This document shows positions 32,273 through 43,409 of a DNA stretch of 63,685 bases, piece by piece. Each line of letters starts with the position of its first letter. Position 1 is the stretch's first letter. Source of the DNA: Tilletiaria anomala UBC 951 (lineage: Eukaryota; Basidiomycota; Exobasidiomycetes; Georgefischeriales; Tilletiariaceae). The notes under the pieces were generated by a model. That model was given only the letters and a program-made list of their open reading frames with translations, searched no databases and was not told where the DNA came from. The stretch covers positions 1 through 63,685 of the forward strand of contig NW_013546915.1 in NCBI RefSeq assembly GCF_000711695.1, written 5' to 3'. Both the position numbers and the translations under genes were made by a program.

Positions 32273-32654
32273 GGCACGTCCTGCGCAAGTATGATGATTC
32301 GTCCGATCACCCCTTGCCCTGCCGTGTCCGACGAGGGTGTCGCGTAAGATGAGGAGGCAGGCAAGATGGGAACGAATGGATCTATTGGTTGGTAGGAGAT
32401 GACCGCGCCAACAGCGCGCCAGAGTCCGCCACTCTCTTCGGAAACTGATGCAGTGCTGCCGCGTCGCGTCCTTTGCGTAACACCTTCGAAGTGCTCCCCA
32501 TAACGAACAACAACCAACACCCGTGTCACACATAGTCTTTGTCCGTCAAGCAGACAGATGCTGCCATGCGTTGACGTCAGCGCCGTAGACTCATGCGCAG
32601 TGGCAGGCTGGCTTGTAATAGTGCCCAGCACGGCTTGCGCGGCATAGATAAACC
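32273..32654. promoter_or_regulatory. Divergent promoter PAN3 / AlkB gene
   Basis: 382 bp between divergent starts. The minus-strand frame stays open upstream of the PAN3 ATG, so a longer PAN3 N-terminus cannot be excluded. Confidence 0.35.
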
Positions 32655-34014
32655 ATGGAGGAAGAAGATGAGTTGCAACGCGCAATTGAAGCGTCCAAGG
32701 AGCAGGCGCGTCTCGACGCGATGATTGAAGAGGAGCTGCTAGCCGAAGCGATTGCGCAGAGCCAAACGAGCTCGGCTGCGCTTGCAGAAGTTCGAGCTTC
32801 GAATAAAAGGGATTCATATTTATTGTCATCTCCAACTACGGGTAACTTCGCGAGAAAACGGCGCGGCTCGGTCTCAGCGGACCGTGATGCTGTCGGGCAA
32901 GACAAGCGGAGGCCAAACCCAGAGGACCCTGCACCGTCGCAGACGTCGCTACAAGAAGCAACGGAGCTGCAGCCCATACGCAACGCTTTCTCTGTACTGC
33001 AATCCTCCACTAGTAAGAAAACGGCACGATCTTCCGGCCTCGGAGATACAGTCCTCCAGCCTGTCCCGATGCCGGCCATCACGGCCGTCTCATTTTCAAG
33101 CGAGCCAGGCCGTTGTATTTCCAAGTACTCTTCCAGCCTCGACCTAGTCTTCTGGAAATCATGGCTGCGCGAACCAGCTCGCAATTCACTTCGAGATTGG
33201 ATGCTATGCGAGCTCAGCTGGCATCGCGTGATCTACACGCGGCCGAACGGTGGCATCACGATTCACACCCCGCGCTTTACGACGACGTTTGGTCGGGATG
33301 ACTTACCTGGTAATTCGGATGGGTCTTACTCCAAAACGCCCAAAGCGATCCCAGAGTGCTTGATGGCGATCAAGGAAGAGATCGAGCGGATCACGCAAGC
33401 GTCCTACAATGCGCTCATTGTGAATTATTACCAAGATGGCAACGACAGCATAAGCTATCATTCTGACGATGAGACTTTCCTGGGTCCCAATCCAAGCATC
33501 GCTTCATGTGAACCGTCCGCACACGAAGCACCGATCCTTATGAAGCCTTCACTGATAGCCTGACACCTGGTATTTCACGCAGTGACGCTCGGCAGTACGC
33601 GCGACTTTTTGATGCGTCGCAAAGCGCCCTCGAGCGTGTCCATGGCGAACAAGAATCAGTTCTACACCAAGAGCATCGGCCCTGCCGCCACGCGGCCGAC
33701 GGAGAAGTTCATGCTCGAGGACGGCGATTTGCTTCTCATGCGCGGCCGAACGCAAGCCGAGTGGGAGCATGCCGTGCCAAAGCGAAAAAACGCACCCGGT
33801 GGGAGGATCAACATTACTTTTCGCCGAGTCGTAAATCGGAAAGGTACCGAGAGTGTGTTACCTGTTTGCTTCAAACACTTTCGAAGGGTTACTGCTGACA
33901 ACGTCCCTCCTCACCCTCCTGGCAGATTTCCTGCGCTACAATCGGGGTGACGGGCCGACGTGGCGATTTCAGAATGGACGCATGGAAGAAGCGCCCGAAA
34001 ACCCGGGCATATAG
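32655..34014 (+). CDS. AlkB family (ALKBH2/3-type) dioxygenase with UIM motifs
   Basis: Exons 32655-33507, 33583-33852 and 33926-34014 give 403 residues. The start carries a classical ubiquitin-interacting motif (DELQRAIEASKEQARL, about residues 5-20) and a second UIM-like helix (EELLAEAIAQSQ). A disordered linker follows, then the dioxygenase: RPNGGITIHTPRFTTTFG, the turn NALIVNYYQDGNDSISYHSD with the metal-binding H-x-D, a distal His in EWEHAVPK, and R-x5-R in RINITFRR. The C-terminal exon reads FLRYNRGDGPTW. ALKBH2/3 enzymes remove methyl groups (1-methyladenine, 3-methylcytosine) from DNA or RNA using 2-oxoglutarate and Fe(II). Donor GTGAAC at 33508 was set by phase to give PSIASLTLGSTRDF. 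Confidence 0.88.
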
Positions 34015-34163
34015 AACTCGCTCCAAGCTGTTGTCTTGTTGTCCCACTATCTCTGCAAACATACACGCATGTTCTGACCACACTTTAAAAGGGCAAAGAA
34101 GGTCGATGTTTGGCTTTGGCTGCCAATTTCGACTTGGAAAGGATTTGCGGTCAGGCGAGTCCG

Positions 34164-34952
34164 TCAGCCTGATGAGATGCAAAACAAATGGCCATTGCGC
34201 GTCCAGAGACCGCTCACCTGCCTCCACTCGGCAACCGTCTTCGACATCGCTTGCAATTTGTCATCGATCTTCGCCGCCTTGGCTTTGGCTCCTCGTTCAG
34301 ACTTGGTGCCCTTGAACATCTTTCCTTTTCGACCAGCGTAAGGCCCTCGGTTTCTCATTGAGTGCACGATCGCCTTTGCCATCGCCGAGTCCTGCTCAGA
34401 CGACAGATGCCAGCCGCGAAGAGCTGCATTGAGCGCTTCTGCATCTGCCGAAGAAGCGCCTGCGGCTGCGTCGGTTGCCGCGTCTGCCCCAAGGTTATAC
34501 TCCATCGCCATGGCGCCCTGGGCAGTCCCCGCGCTCGTGCTCGCTGGCGCTTGAAGAGCTCTGGCATTCGCTCGTGCGCGTGCGATGAATTTGGCCACTT
34601 TAGGACTTCGCGGCAGCTCGTCAATCGTTCCCATCTGCAAGGCAGCAGATGCAATTTGCGCTTGTGCACGTAGACTGTACTGCGGCGGGCGCCATTTGCC
34701 GGTCGCAGGATTCCGCCAGCGTTGAAAGAGATTTTGTGATGCTGCGGAAGGCGCGGGTGTTGATGGAGAAGAGCCCTTTGAAGTTTGGTTGAGCTTCGGT
34801 GATTGGGAGGTTGCAAGTCCGGGCTCGGCGGCTGTAATTGTCTGGAGAGTCCGGCAAATCGGAGCGGAGACGCTGCTTCGGATCGCGGCTGACGGCCCGG
34901 TCCGTAGGGTACCACAGGTGCACGCACCTCGCATGAGCATGTTTGAGGTCAT
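34164..34952 (-). CDS. MRPL25: Mitochondrial large-subunit ribosomal protein mL59
   Basis: Open frame of 262 codons. The core FQRWRNPATGKWRPPQYSLR followed by AQAQIASAA is the mL59 (yeast MRPL25) signature, normally NP-TG-WH-P-YSLRRQ. An arginine/serine-rich N-terminus (MTSNMLMRGACTCGTLRTG) suits a mitochondrial presequence. The C-terminal half has basic helices ending at KLQAMSKTVAEWRQ. A GTGAGC donor lies right after that glutamine (exon end at 34218). A candidate acceptor at 34052 would add only Arg and stop (to 34047), whereas the unspliced frame stops at 34164. The true 3' end is therefore uncertain. Convergent with the AlkB gene. Confidence 0.78.
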   Translation of the reverse strand: MTSNMLMRGACTCGTLRTGPSAAIRSSVSAPICRTLQTITAAEPGLATSQSPKLNQTSKGSSPSTPAPSAASQNLFQRWRNPATGKWRPPQYSLRAQAQIASAALQMGTIDELPRSPKVAKFIARARANARALQAPASTSAGTAQGAMAMEYNLGADAATDAAAGASSADAEALNAALRGWHLSSEQDSAMAKAIVHSMRNRGPYAGRKGKMFKGTKSERGAKAKAAKIDDKLQAMSKTVAEWRQVSGLWTRNGHLFCISSG

Positions 34953-35987
34953 ACTGACGTTGCGTCGTCGAACTCCAAATACGAACGTTTAGTATGCCGA
35001 TTGGCGACCACTGAGGGAGGGGGAAGAATGTAGTTCAGCTGGTGAAGCAATCGAGAAAGTTGCAAGCGTGTATGTAGCCCAAAGACTAGCAGCAAAGGGA
35101 GAGCAAAGGAGAGGCAGGTGCAGTGCCTTTGCAGGTGTTCATCCCATTCGGTGCAAACCGCTCTACGTCTTCTCTCCTAATTAACCATTCGGGCCACTGC
35201 TCTTGAATTCAGTTGATATTGTCCTTCAAGTGGAAAAGTGTAATCTCACGCTCTCGAGCTATTTACATGGTAGTCGGACCCGTCGCACTGAGGGTCTACG
35301 TCATTGGGCCACCGTGCTTCAAGGACAGAAGACTGCGAGAGCAGATTGGCGCAAGCCTCTCTTCGCTCCGAGCCTCGACTCTTGCGTTTGGCTCGTCAAC
35401 GTCTGTCGCTAGTGCGATCGCTTTGACTGTCTCCGTAGAAAGTTTATTAGACAGGGCTTGTACGGGCATATTCACATCTCCAAAGTCCAATGCCGGTGAA
35501 CGGTCATACGCTAGCCTGAACGACTGTTCACCAAGCGGACACACTACTGAAAGGATACATTTGACGGGGCATCCATGCAACAACTTCGGAAGTCAAGACA
35601 CTCTCGCTCGCTTGGAGGACCGAAGTCATCCACAATGCATAGTGCAGCGACCTCATCTCTCTGCATTCGTTGCTTGTTAAGTTTTGGTGCCCGGCTGATT
35701 GACGTGTGTTGCAGCGAGCACATGCTGTAAACGAGTGGGAGGACCCGCCATCGAGGATGGTCGATGTGCGCATCGACCGAGCATAAACTGTGCAGAGCTT
35801 TGCCCCATCCAACTTCGATATGATACAGCAACTTGAAAGGAGGGTCGGATATGTATCAGTGTACGAAGAAAGAGAAATGATATCTAATCATCCTTATGCC
35901 CTTGTCAACTTGCGCCTTTCCCATTGAAATGTCCTTGCCCGTATCCGCATCAACACCATATCAATCTCGTGTCCCAAAAGGCATGCC
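34953..35987. other. Intergenic, about 1 kb, nothing recognised
   Basis: Lies between the 5' end of mL59 and the 3' end of the BAR-domain gene, both on the minus strand. Overlapping short frames (for example 35213-35680 +) have no motif. I see no RNA gene. Confidence 0.4.
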
Positions 35988-38845
35988 TCAGCCAGGAAGC
36001 CTGATCCCTTTGTCTTTACGCATTGGTAGACCAGGAATCGGTGGCGCCAACTTCTTGCCCAGTACCGAGGAAGAGCTGCCCGGAGGTGGTGGTGCTGGCG
36101 CAGGCGCAGCTGCAAGTGCAGGCGTAGCATATGGGGTCGAGTTCGAAGATGCAGCTGATGCCTGATGAGCATCGGCAATACATCCGCCACTGTCAGCTAC
36201 ACCTACTGCTTTTCCGTTTGCGGGAATGCTCGCGGTACCCTTCTTGCTCCCAGCTCCAGGAACAGTGCCCTTGTTCCTCGCACTCTCATCTAACGCACGT
36301 TCTCGCGCAAGCAGCTGTACCTTTTCGCCAGTCACCTGTGGCGAGACGGTCGCAGGTCTGAGCAGGCTTCCATCGACAGCGGCAGGGACACCAACGGCAG
36401 CGAAGCCGGGGCTGACGGTGACAGCGCGCAGCCCAGCTGGCGAGAAGCGGTGATCCGCGAAAGGATCCGTACCGAGCGAACCATTCGACAGTGCTGACAT
36501 CGGTCGCATATGCGCGTGCTGCAAATCCTGCGACGAAGCACCTCCCGCCGCTGACGGCGTGCGCAGCAGACCATCGGACGGCTCAGGCGAGTGGAGCGAA
36601 AAGTGCTGAAAGTGCGCGGAGTTGTGATTGTCCAGGATAAACATGCCCATGCCGCTGTCAGCGCCCATGAATGGAGGCGGCGAAACGCCATCGCGCTCGC
36701 TGCCGACAAAGGAGGGGCTGTCGGGGAAGCCATCGGCGTCGTAAGATGCCGATTCTGGTTCGTCGGCAAAGGAGAGCCAGTCGGCCGGACGCGTCGGACG
36801 CGGTGCAATGGGACCCGGGACGCTGCCTGTGCGCGCGAAAAGTGCGTTTCGCCCATCTTGTTCGCTGCGAGCATCATCGGAGCTGATGCTCAACTCCCTT
36901 GCCTGATTGCCCCTCGAGGGAAAAGACACAGTATCACCGCTGGTAGTCGCGAAAGCAGTAGCACTGCAACCTGCGCGACTGCCACCAAGCGAGACGACAT
37001 CCTTGAGCATCTGTTCGTTCCGCTGTCGCTCCTCTTCGCTGATTTGCACGTCAGAGTTCTTTCCCGCAGCCTCCACGTATGCAAAACCATCTTTTCTGGC
37101 GCCAGTCGACTTGTCTTTGTTATTGGCACGCCCGAGCAGACCTTTGGCCCAAGTGCTACCTTTACTGATCGTTCCTTGGTTCTCGGCACTAACCACGGAG
37201 CCATCTTTGCCCATGTCGCTGTAGCCAGCAGACTGCTGTTTCCCCATCTTTGGGTTTTTCGCCGCCGCATTGTCGTCTTCGGTCGCTGCGTTCGGATTTT
37301 CGCTCGCGGTAGAAGTATCGCCTTTCGCATCTTCAGCTGTCGAAAGCTGCGGAACGGCATCGCTCGTCTTGGCACGGCCAAGTCGCACCATGTTGCCGAC
37401 ACCGCCAAGCGTGGCTGTCGAAATGCTAGATACTGAGTTGCTCAGGACAGAGAGACGCGGCCTTCTCTTGCTATTCGCAACAGTGGTTCCAGACACTGCT
37501 GCTTCCGACGGAGAAAAGCTGCCCTCCCCATTGCCGCCTGGCTCGCCGAGTGAGCGTATGGAAGGCGAGCGCGTCGACATGGGTGTGCTGATGCTGCGTC
37601 TGTGGCTGCTGCTTTCAAACTGCCTTCGAGTACTTGAAACAGCATCCTTAGCAGAATTGCTGTGAGGAAACCTCGGCCTCGTTCGTGTAATATAGGTTCC
37701 GCTCTGCGAGATGGCAGAGAGTGGCCACACGCTCCTCGCAGTCAGCAGCGCCTCGTGGACCTGAGCACTATACTCGATGCTGACTTCCAGCAAATCAGAA
37801 AGAGATTCGTGGTCTTGCACCTCATCACGTTTGAGCAGCTCGGCACGCGCCTCGAGGTCCTGCAAGGCATCTTCGTATGCAGCTTCCGAAAGTCGCATCT
37901 CCTCCTCCAACTCGCTATCCGCGCGTTCATCTTTCTCTCCCCGATCCCCCGTAACTGTACTCGCGCCTTTTGCCCCCGCTTTTCGGCGCTTTATTCGCGC
38001 GTTAGAAAGGCGCGCCTGCGTCGAGGAGACCTTCTTGCGCGCGGCTTGGTAAGCTTCGATGCTGACTTTAGAGCGTACGAGGCGCGAGAGGTAGGTGTCT
38101 GCCAAGGTCTTGGCAAATGTGTCTTGCAAAGTAGAGAGATGAAGATGAGCTTCGCCTAGTAAGGCGAGAGAATTACCTGTATACCACACAGGTGACAAGC
38201 ACGTACCAGTCAGCATTACAGAGTGAGACTGCAAGATCATAGGTCAAACTCACCCTGAACATTGTGATCGCCAAGTGCTTGAGCGGCATCGAGCATGGCA
38301 AGACCGAAGGCTTCACAAGGCATTACCTTGTCGTCTTTGCCTATACTTCCCACCATGGCAGCCACAGCAGCTCCAGCGCCACCAAAAAGGCTCATCCCTC
38401 TAAAACCTGCTTTGCTGGCAGATTTGGCTGAGGCGCTGTTGTCGTCCTCCGCATCTGCCAAAGCGGTGTCGTTGGTCTCGGCATCCTTGCTCAATACTCT
38501 TGTCAGAGAAGCGACGTCTGTGTCAAATGGTAATGGTTTGCGTTTGGACAGGTAGGCCCAGTACGCCTTGCTGGCAGCATACAGTTTGTCATTTGCGTCC
38601 TTGCGCAACTTGACTTGTTCGTCGAGCTCGGCTCGCGCAGCAGCGGCAGCATCCTCGTCGTCATCAGCTTTATCTTCGGCGTTGACATTGTCATTATTGG
38701 TCCCTTCCTCTTTCTCCGACCATTTGCTCGATTCCAGGATCTTGCCATCCACGGTCACACCGTCAACGGTGTCCTTGTTATCGACGCAGGCTCGGGTACT
38801 GGACCCCGAGCTGCGCCACGACTGGAGTTTGCTCAGCGCCTTCAT
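35988..38845 (-). CDS. BAR-domain protein with long disordered tail
   Basis: Exons 38254-38845 and 35988-38176 give 926 residues. Residues about 70-350 are strongly helical and charged: DEQVKLRKDANDKLYAASKA, GNSLALLGEAHLHLSTLQ, TYLSRLVRSKVSIEAYQAAR, YEDALQDLEARAELLKRD and LSDLLEVSIEYSAQVHEAL. This is the pattern of a three-helix BAR domain, which dimerises into a membrane-bending crescent. The GDHNVQ|GNSLALL join over the 77-nt intron fits this family. The remaining 570 residues are Ser/Pro-rich with many phosphorylation-type sites and the closing motif GKKLAPPIPGLPMRK, a proline motif that could bind SH3 domains. Probably endocytic or eisosome/vesicle related. The ATG at 38845 begins MKALSKLQSW. 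Confidence 0.75.
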
Positions 38846-39385
38846 TTCTCTTCTTGGAGCAAACCTTGGACATCTCCAGCTCACTGCCGAGCGTCCGCTT
38901 GCATCGTCGGAATGAACGAGATGACGTTGGCAAGAAGACAACAAGTTCAACTAAGGTCTCCAAGAAGGCACAAAGCAGCAAAATATACCCCATCTCCGCT
39001 TCTTGGCTGCACGGTTCGCATCAGTGCGGGTGGTTCGGTGTGGCGCTTGCGGAAAAGGGTTCCGATGCTCCCATTCGATGTCTAATTTGAGTAGGGTTGG
39101 CGGGCTGTGTGCTTGGCTTTACAAGCAATTCATCTGCCGTTGCAAGTATCAACATTTTGTAAGTCCACACTCAAGGAGCCAACCAGAAAGTCCCTCCATC
39201 GACTTCCAAACCTCTCTCGGTTTGAAGCTGGCCGACAATGACAACTGTCGGTCTGTGCTGCTCTCGTTATCTTTCTCTCTTTTTTGTTCCATCCTTGATC
39301 CCCTGCCATCTCACCGCGCCCTTCACGTTCAGCAGGCTAACGAAAACGCTCTGCAATACTTTGTTCGAGCTGATACCGACGAAAG
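38846..39385. promoter_or_regulatory. Divergent promoter BAR gene / COX6
   Basis: 540 bp between divergent starts. Pyrimidine-rich patches precede COX6 (39260-39300). No defined site recognised. Confidence 0.35.
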
Positions 39386-40344
39386 ATGCAGTTCCTGACA
39401 GGTGCCATCCGGTCCGCGGCCGCCGCGAGGTCCGCAACTGCTTCCGCCAAGTCAATCGTCCCGAGCATGGCTGCCGCTGCTAGACACGCGAATGGTGAGT
39501 TGCACAGTCAACGAGGCTATTGCGTAAAGGCGAGCTCCGGCATGTCGGATTATGTGTCTGCAGGGTGACTGGCGCATGGTGGAGGAGCCAGCAGGTGCAA
39601 TTAAGGTAGACCAAGATAAGCAAATTGGGAGAGAAGGATCGATCTATCTTAAGGAGCGGATGCCCGGGGCATGACGCAGTGCACTTCCTTGGGCGGAAGG
39701 CCTGAGATGAAGAGGCCAAGGTGACGGCAGTCTGTGGCACTGCGCTGCCCTCGTTGGTCCCTTCTGCATAAAAGGCGGTAGACCCCTCCCACTTCGCCTG
39801 ATCTATCGACCGGGGGCGCAGCGGGGTCCCATACGTGGTGTGCACGCCTATCTCGAATTCTATTTGTCATTCGACGGTCTGGTTGGGTTGCTTACCATCA
39901 TCTCCATCACTCAACTTGCATTCTTGCCGGCTACAGTCCGCAGCTACGCCTCGCACCACGAGGAAGAATCGTACGAGTCCTTTACCGAGCGATATGTCAC
40001 CTTCTTCTCGTCGGTCCAAGATCTGTTCGAGCTCCAACGCGGCCTGAACAACTGCTTCGCGTACGATCTCGTCCCCGCTCCAGAGGTTGTGGAGGCAGCT
40101 CTGCGCGCTGCGCGTCGCGTCAACGACTACAGCACCGCCGTCAGAGTCTTCGAAGGCGTCAAACAGAAGGTCGAGAACAACCAGCAGTACCAGCAGTACC
40201 TTGACGCACTCAAGCCTGTCAAGGAGGAGCTCGGTCAGTACATTTAATGCAATTAGCCACCATCGTTGCTGACCGTTCGTTGGCCCCCTTTTCGTCTAAA
40301 CATGTACAGGCATCAGCCTCAAGGAGGAGCTCTACAGCCCATGA
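39386..40344 (+). CDS. COX6: Cytochrome c oxidase subunit VI (mammalian Va)
   Basis: Exons 39386-39494, 39937-40233 and 40310-40344 give 146 residues. The N-terminus (FLTGAIRSAAAARSATASAK) is an Arg/Ala/Ser mitochondrial presequence. The mature part SHHEEESYESFTERYVTFFS, NNCFAYDLVPAPEVVEAALR and ARRVNDYSTAVRVFEGVKQK is classic Cox6/Va, ending ISLKEELYSP. It is a nuclear-encoded peripheral subunit of respiratory complex IV on the matrix side. Intron 1 is 442 nt, by far the longest intron among the genes here; an in-frame region before the second exon could mimic an alternative start. The short last exon codes only 11 residues. Confidence 0.94.
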
Positions 40345-41151
40345 TTCTGTTCCATTTTTGCCTCGGGCGGAAGAACAGATGCGACGTGCCAGGGGAAGAC
40401 AGAGAGAGTGCGCGAGTAAGGCAGGATAGCAGGCAGACATGCAGGCAGGCAGGCATGCTCGCGCTCTTATAGACAGAGGCCGCTCGCTACAGGGTCTCAG
40501 TTGCAGAGAATGTACCATGCCTTATGGCATTACTTGGACCGGCGGACGAGTGCGTAGATGTATCGACTCGCTTTCCGATCCATGTTTCAAAAACGCCCAA
40601 TTGAAATTGGCATAGCATCGACTATCGTTCTTCTGTCTGCTTGGACGCTGTGCTTGCGTGGCTATGCTGCAGTTATTACGAGGGAGTGCAAACAAAGAAT
40701 GGAGAGTGACGGTGACGCGGACGCGGAGGCGGGCGTATGCACTGCCACGGCGGCGACGTATGTTAGAGCCAGGGGGCATGAAACCCCGAACGATGGGGTA
40801 TAAGATGCACGCAAGGGGTCGTGGGGGCTGTTAAAGAAAGACAGGTGATGTCAGTTTCTACCAAGTCCAAGGCAAGAGGGAAAGGCGTCACGCTTGTAGC
40901 ATGCCTCGTTCAGCTACCCGTTCTTGGCTCCCGTGCAACGCTTGAACACGATACACGAGAGCAGTCTCACCAGCCGCCCATTCCTGACTCAACAATCTTT
41001 GAGAGCAGAAAGGGGCTGCTTAGAGTTGGATTGTAGCGTGATAGTCTTTCATCTTCTTTGATTTGCCGTGTTCTCGAAGAGCGAGCATGCAGCAACATTG
41101 GATCCGAGAAAGATTCACTCACAAATGTCAGGGAAGGGGGCAAAGGCAGAG
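40345..41151. other. Convergent intergenic interval, about 0.8 kb
   Basis: Contains short GCAGGCAG repeats (about 40432-40455). A plus-strand frame at 40558-40803 has one hydrophobic stretch but no other support. No gene is called. Confidence 0.4.
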
Positions 41152-43017
41152 CTACGCGATTGGAGAATGATCCCTCTTGTGCAGTTTGAACCTCGTGCAA
41201 AGCAAAGCGCAAAGCTTGGGCTCGGCAATATCAGAAAGAGGCACCAGGCCGAGCTCAATGGGGCTCCAGATATCAAGAGCCAGACGATTTGAAGGCTGTG
41301 GGGGCGTTTGCCGTGGTTGCGACCCATGCGCGTGCGCAAGTGCCTTCATCACCTCGACAAGCGCATTCTTACTCTCCATGTTCTGCGGGCCGGTAGCTGA
41401 GGTTGCAAAGAGGGCAGCCCGCTTGGATCTACCGGATGACGCAAAGTGCGAAATGGACGTAGAGAACAGAACAGGAAAGATTCCTTTTGGCTCTGCCTGC
41501 GCACGATCCGAATCCGCGTCGCAGCAGAGCGCAAGGATCTGCTCAGAGTGTAGCAATTGGGCGGGCGTACTTGACTCACTCCGAGCAGAAATGCCTCGCA
41601 TCTGCAGCGTGTGATGCAGTGGCTCTAGAACCGAGACGACTTCAAGGACACGGTCTGGTCGCTGCACTCGCCGTGCGGCCGTTTTGGTAGCCTGTATGCG
41701 CTCTTGGGCGGGGAGCGCCTGCGGGTCGTCGTCCTCAGCGAAGATAGATGCGCGCTTCTTCGTTCCAGTCAGTACAGCAGGCATGGCATTCAGCCGGCTG
41801 GTCCTCGTTGACGCTTCCCACATGAGCCATTCGGATCGCTCTTTTTTAAGTACGGTGGATGCTCGCTCGGCGAGACCTCTGCCGATGACCTTGTCGCGTG
41901 AGTTGGCGATGCCGATGCGGTCTGGGCTCAGCTTTTTCGCGAGTTTGAGGAGGTTGACACTGCCAGGGGATGAAGGGAGGACCTTCTGACGCTTCGTCGG
42001 GGTATGAGGTAGTGGCGCTGCTGCTGCTGCCGCCCGCGTCGAGTTGTTCAGCTCGAGTACACGGTTGGCCTTGTTGCATCTGCTATCATCTTCGTCATCT
42101 TCCCGATGCGCTCGCCGCTTGCCTTTCCATCTTGCAATTTCAGCGTACGTCGGGCCCACCAGCGGGCCGAGGCCATTGCCAGAGGCGGTTCGTAAGAGTG
42201 CCAGGTCTGTCTCGAGGGCGGGAGTTCTAACGAGGTTCACAGATGGCGACTCTGCTATCGCCGTTCCATCGATCCGCGTGGGTGTATGAAGCAGAAGAAG
42301 GCCACGTACGTGCTGTAACGGCGTGGTGTCATGGTCCATAGAATCTCCGTTGAGGGTTACAAATCGATTCCCCTTTGTGGTGGACACAGGGGGTGGTAGC
42401 ACGTGGGTTGCTTTCGATCCTTCGCTACTGTCGGAGGCGGTCGAGAGCGAGACGCGAATCGGACCTGCATTCGGACGAGCGGGTGTGACGGGCACTTTTA
42501 ACGTGAGAGTCGAGTTGTTGCTTTCGGAGGACGCTGTTGTGAATTTATGCAGTGATCTACGCTTGCCCGCTGATTGCAGCAACTCAAAGCTCCTCTCCAC
42601 ACTGGGAAGCCGATGCGCGGAAGCTGGCTCTCTTGCTGGCCTTGAGCACAAGGCACCACTGGTGATTCTCTGCGATTCGATTGATTGTGGCGCCAATGTA
42701 TTGTGCTTGAACGCGGGTGGCAATGAGGGCTTCTTTGGCAGCCTGCGCTGGACCGAAATGCTGTGCATCACACTGTCCTTGCCACCCAAGTCAAATGTTG
42801 TCGGAAACGAGTGACGCTGAAGATTATATGGCCGCGGGTCCTTCTCATTAGAAGGGACATCTCGAGCTTCGTCGTCGCCATGGTAGGCGCCGAGTTTGTA
42901 CTGGACCTCATCGTCGAGGTTGCCAGGGTCATAGAGGGGCGTGCTTGATTGCAGTGGAACCTTGAATTTGTGCGAACCAGCTTGCGCAATGTCGTCCGGC
43001 CATGCTGGAAAAGGCAT
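41152..43017 (-). CDS. Unknown protein, 621 aa, probably nuclear/regulatory
   Basis: Intronless frame starting MPFPAWPDDIAQ. No domain recognised. The N-terminal two thirds are disordered and rich in S/T-P sites (LTLKVPVTPARPN, PLPHTPTKRQKVLPSSPGSV), with basic KRQK/KGKRRAHR patches suggesting nuclear localisation. More ordered segments are VGPTYAEIARWKGKRR, NLLKLAKKLSPDRIGIANSR, RVLEVVSVLEPLHHTLQ and the C-terminal IWSPIELGLVPLSDIAEPKL. The proline-directed sites could make it a kinase substrate; that is inference. Divergent from the Kar4/METTL14-like gene with a 392-bp promoter between them. Confidence 0.65.
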   Translation of the reverse strand: MPFPAWPDDIAQAGSHKFKVPLQSSTPLYDPGNLDDEVQYKLGAYHGDDEARDVPSNEKDPRPYNLQRHSFPTTFDLGGKDSVMHSISVQRRLPKKPSLPPAFKHNTLAPQSIESQRITSGALCSRPAREPASAHRLPSVERSFELLQSAGKRRSLHKFTTASSESNNSTLTLKVPVTPARPNAGPIRVSLSTASDSSEGSKATHVLPPPVSTTKGNRFVTLNGDSMDHDTTPLQHVRGLLLLHTPTRIDGTAIAESPSVNLVRTPALETDLALLRTASGNGLGPLVGPTYAEIARWKGKRRAHREDDEDDSRCNKANRVLELNNSTRAAAAAAPLPHTPTKRQKVLPSSPGSVNLLKLAKKLSPDRIGIANSRDKVIGRGLAERASTVLKKERSEWLMWEASTRTSRLNAMPAVLTGTKKRASIFAEDDDPQALPAQERIQATKTAARRVQRPDRVLEVVSVLEPLHHTLQMRGISARSESSTPAQLLHSEQILALCCDADSDRAQAEPKGIFPVLFSTSISHFASSGRSKRAALFATSATGPQNMESKNALVEVMKALAHAHGSQPRQTPPQPSNRLALDIWSPIELGLVPLSDIAEPKLCALLCTRFKLHKRDHSPIA

Positions 43018-43409
43018 GGTGTCGCTTCACCGTGGACGCCGACATGTCTGCCTTTACAGACACGTCGTGAGACTAGAGAATAAGCGCAGATGGACAAATG
43101 AACCGCCGAATGGTGATGGCGGCAACCAAATCCGTCCAAATTGTGTATACAAGGGCAGATGTATCAAAACTACACGAGGACGCACGCGTCAAGACCGTGA
43201 GAGTGTTACAATTGTTGTTCTTCGTTTGTTACTAAGCACCACTCTTCACCTCACCCATGGTACACTGTCAGGTCTCAGCTTGCTTTGGTCATGTATAGCA
43301 AAGAAGGCCCAAGTAGCTATCTTCGCACGAAGAACCCCTAGCATGCCATCTGTGGCGGGCATCTCACCGTTCCTGAAAGCCTGGAAAGCAGAAAGCTGAT
43401 ACCACGAAA
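43018..43409. promoter_or_regulatory. Divergent promoter interval
   Basis: 392 bp between the unknown minus-strand gene and the Kar4/METTL14-like gene. No site recognised. Confidence 0.35.

Noticed and set aside
40558-40803. 81-codon plus-strand ORF with one hydrophobic stretch
   Set aside because: Lies in a convergent intergenic region, has no homology that I recognise and no promoter setting.
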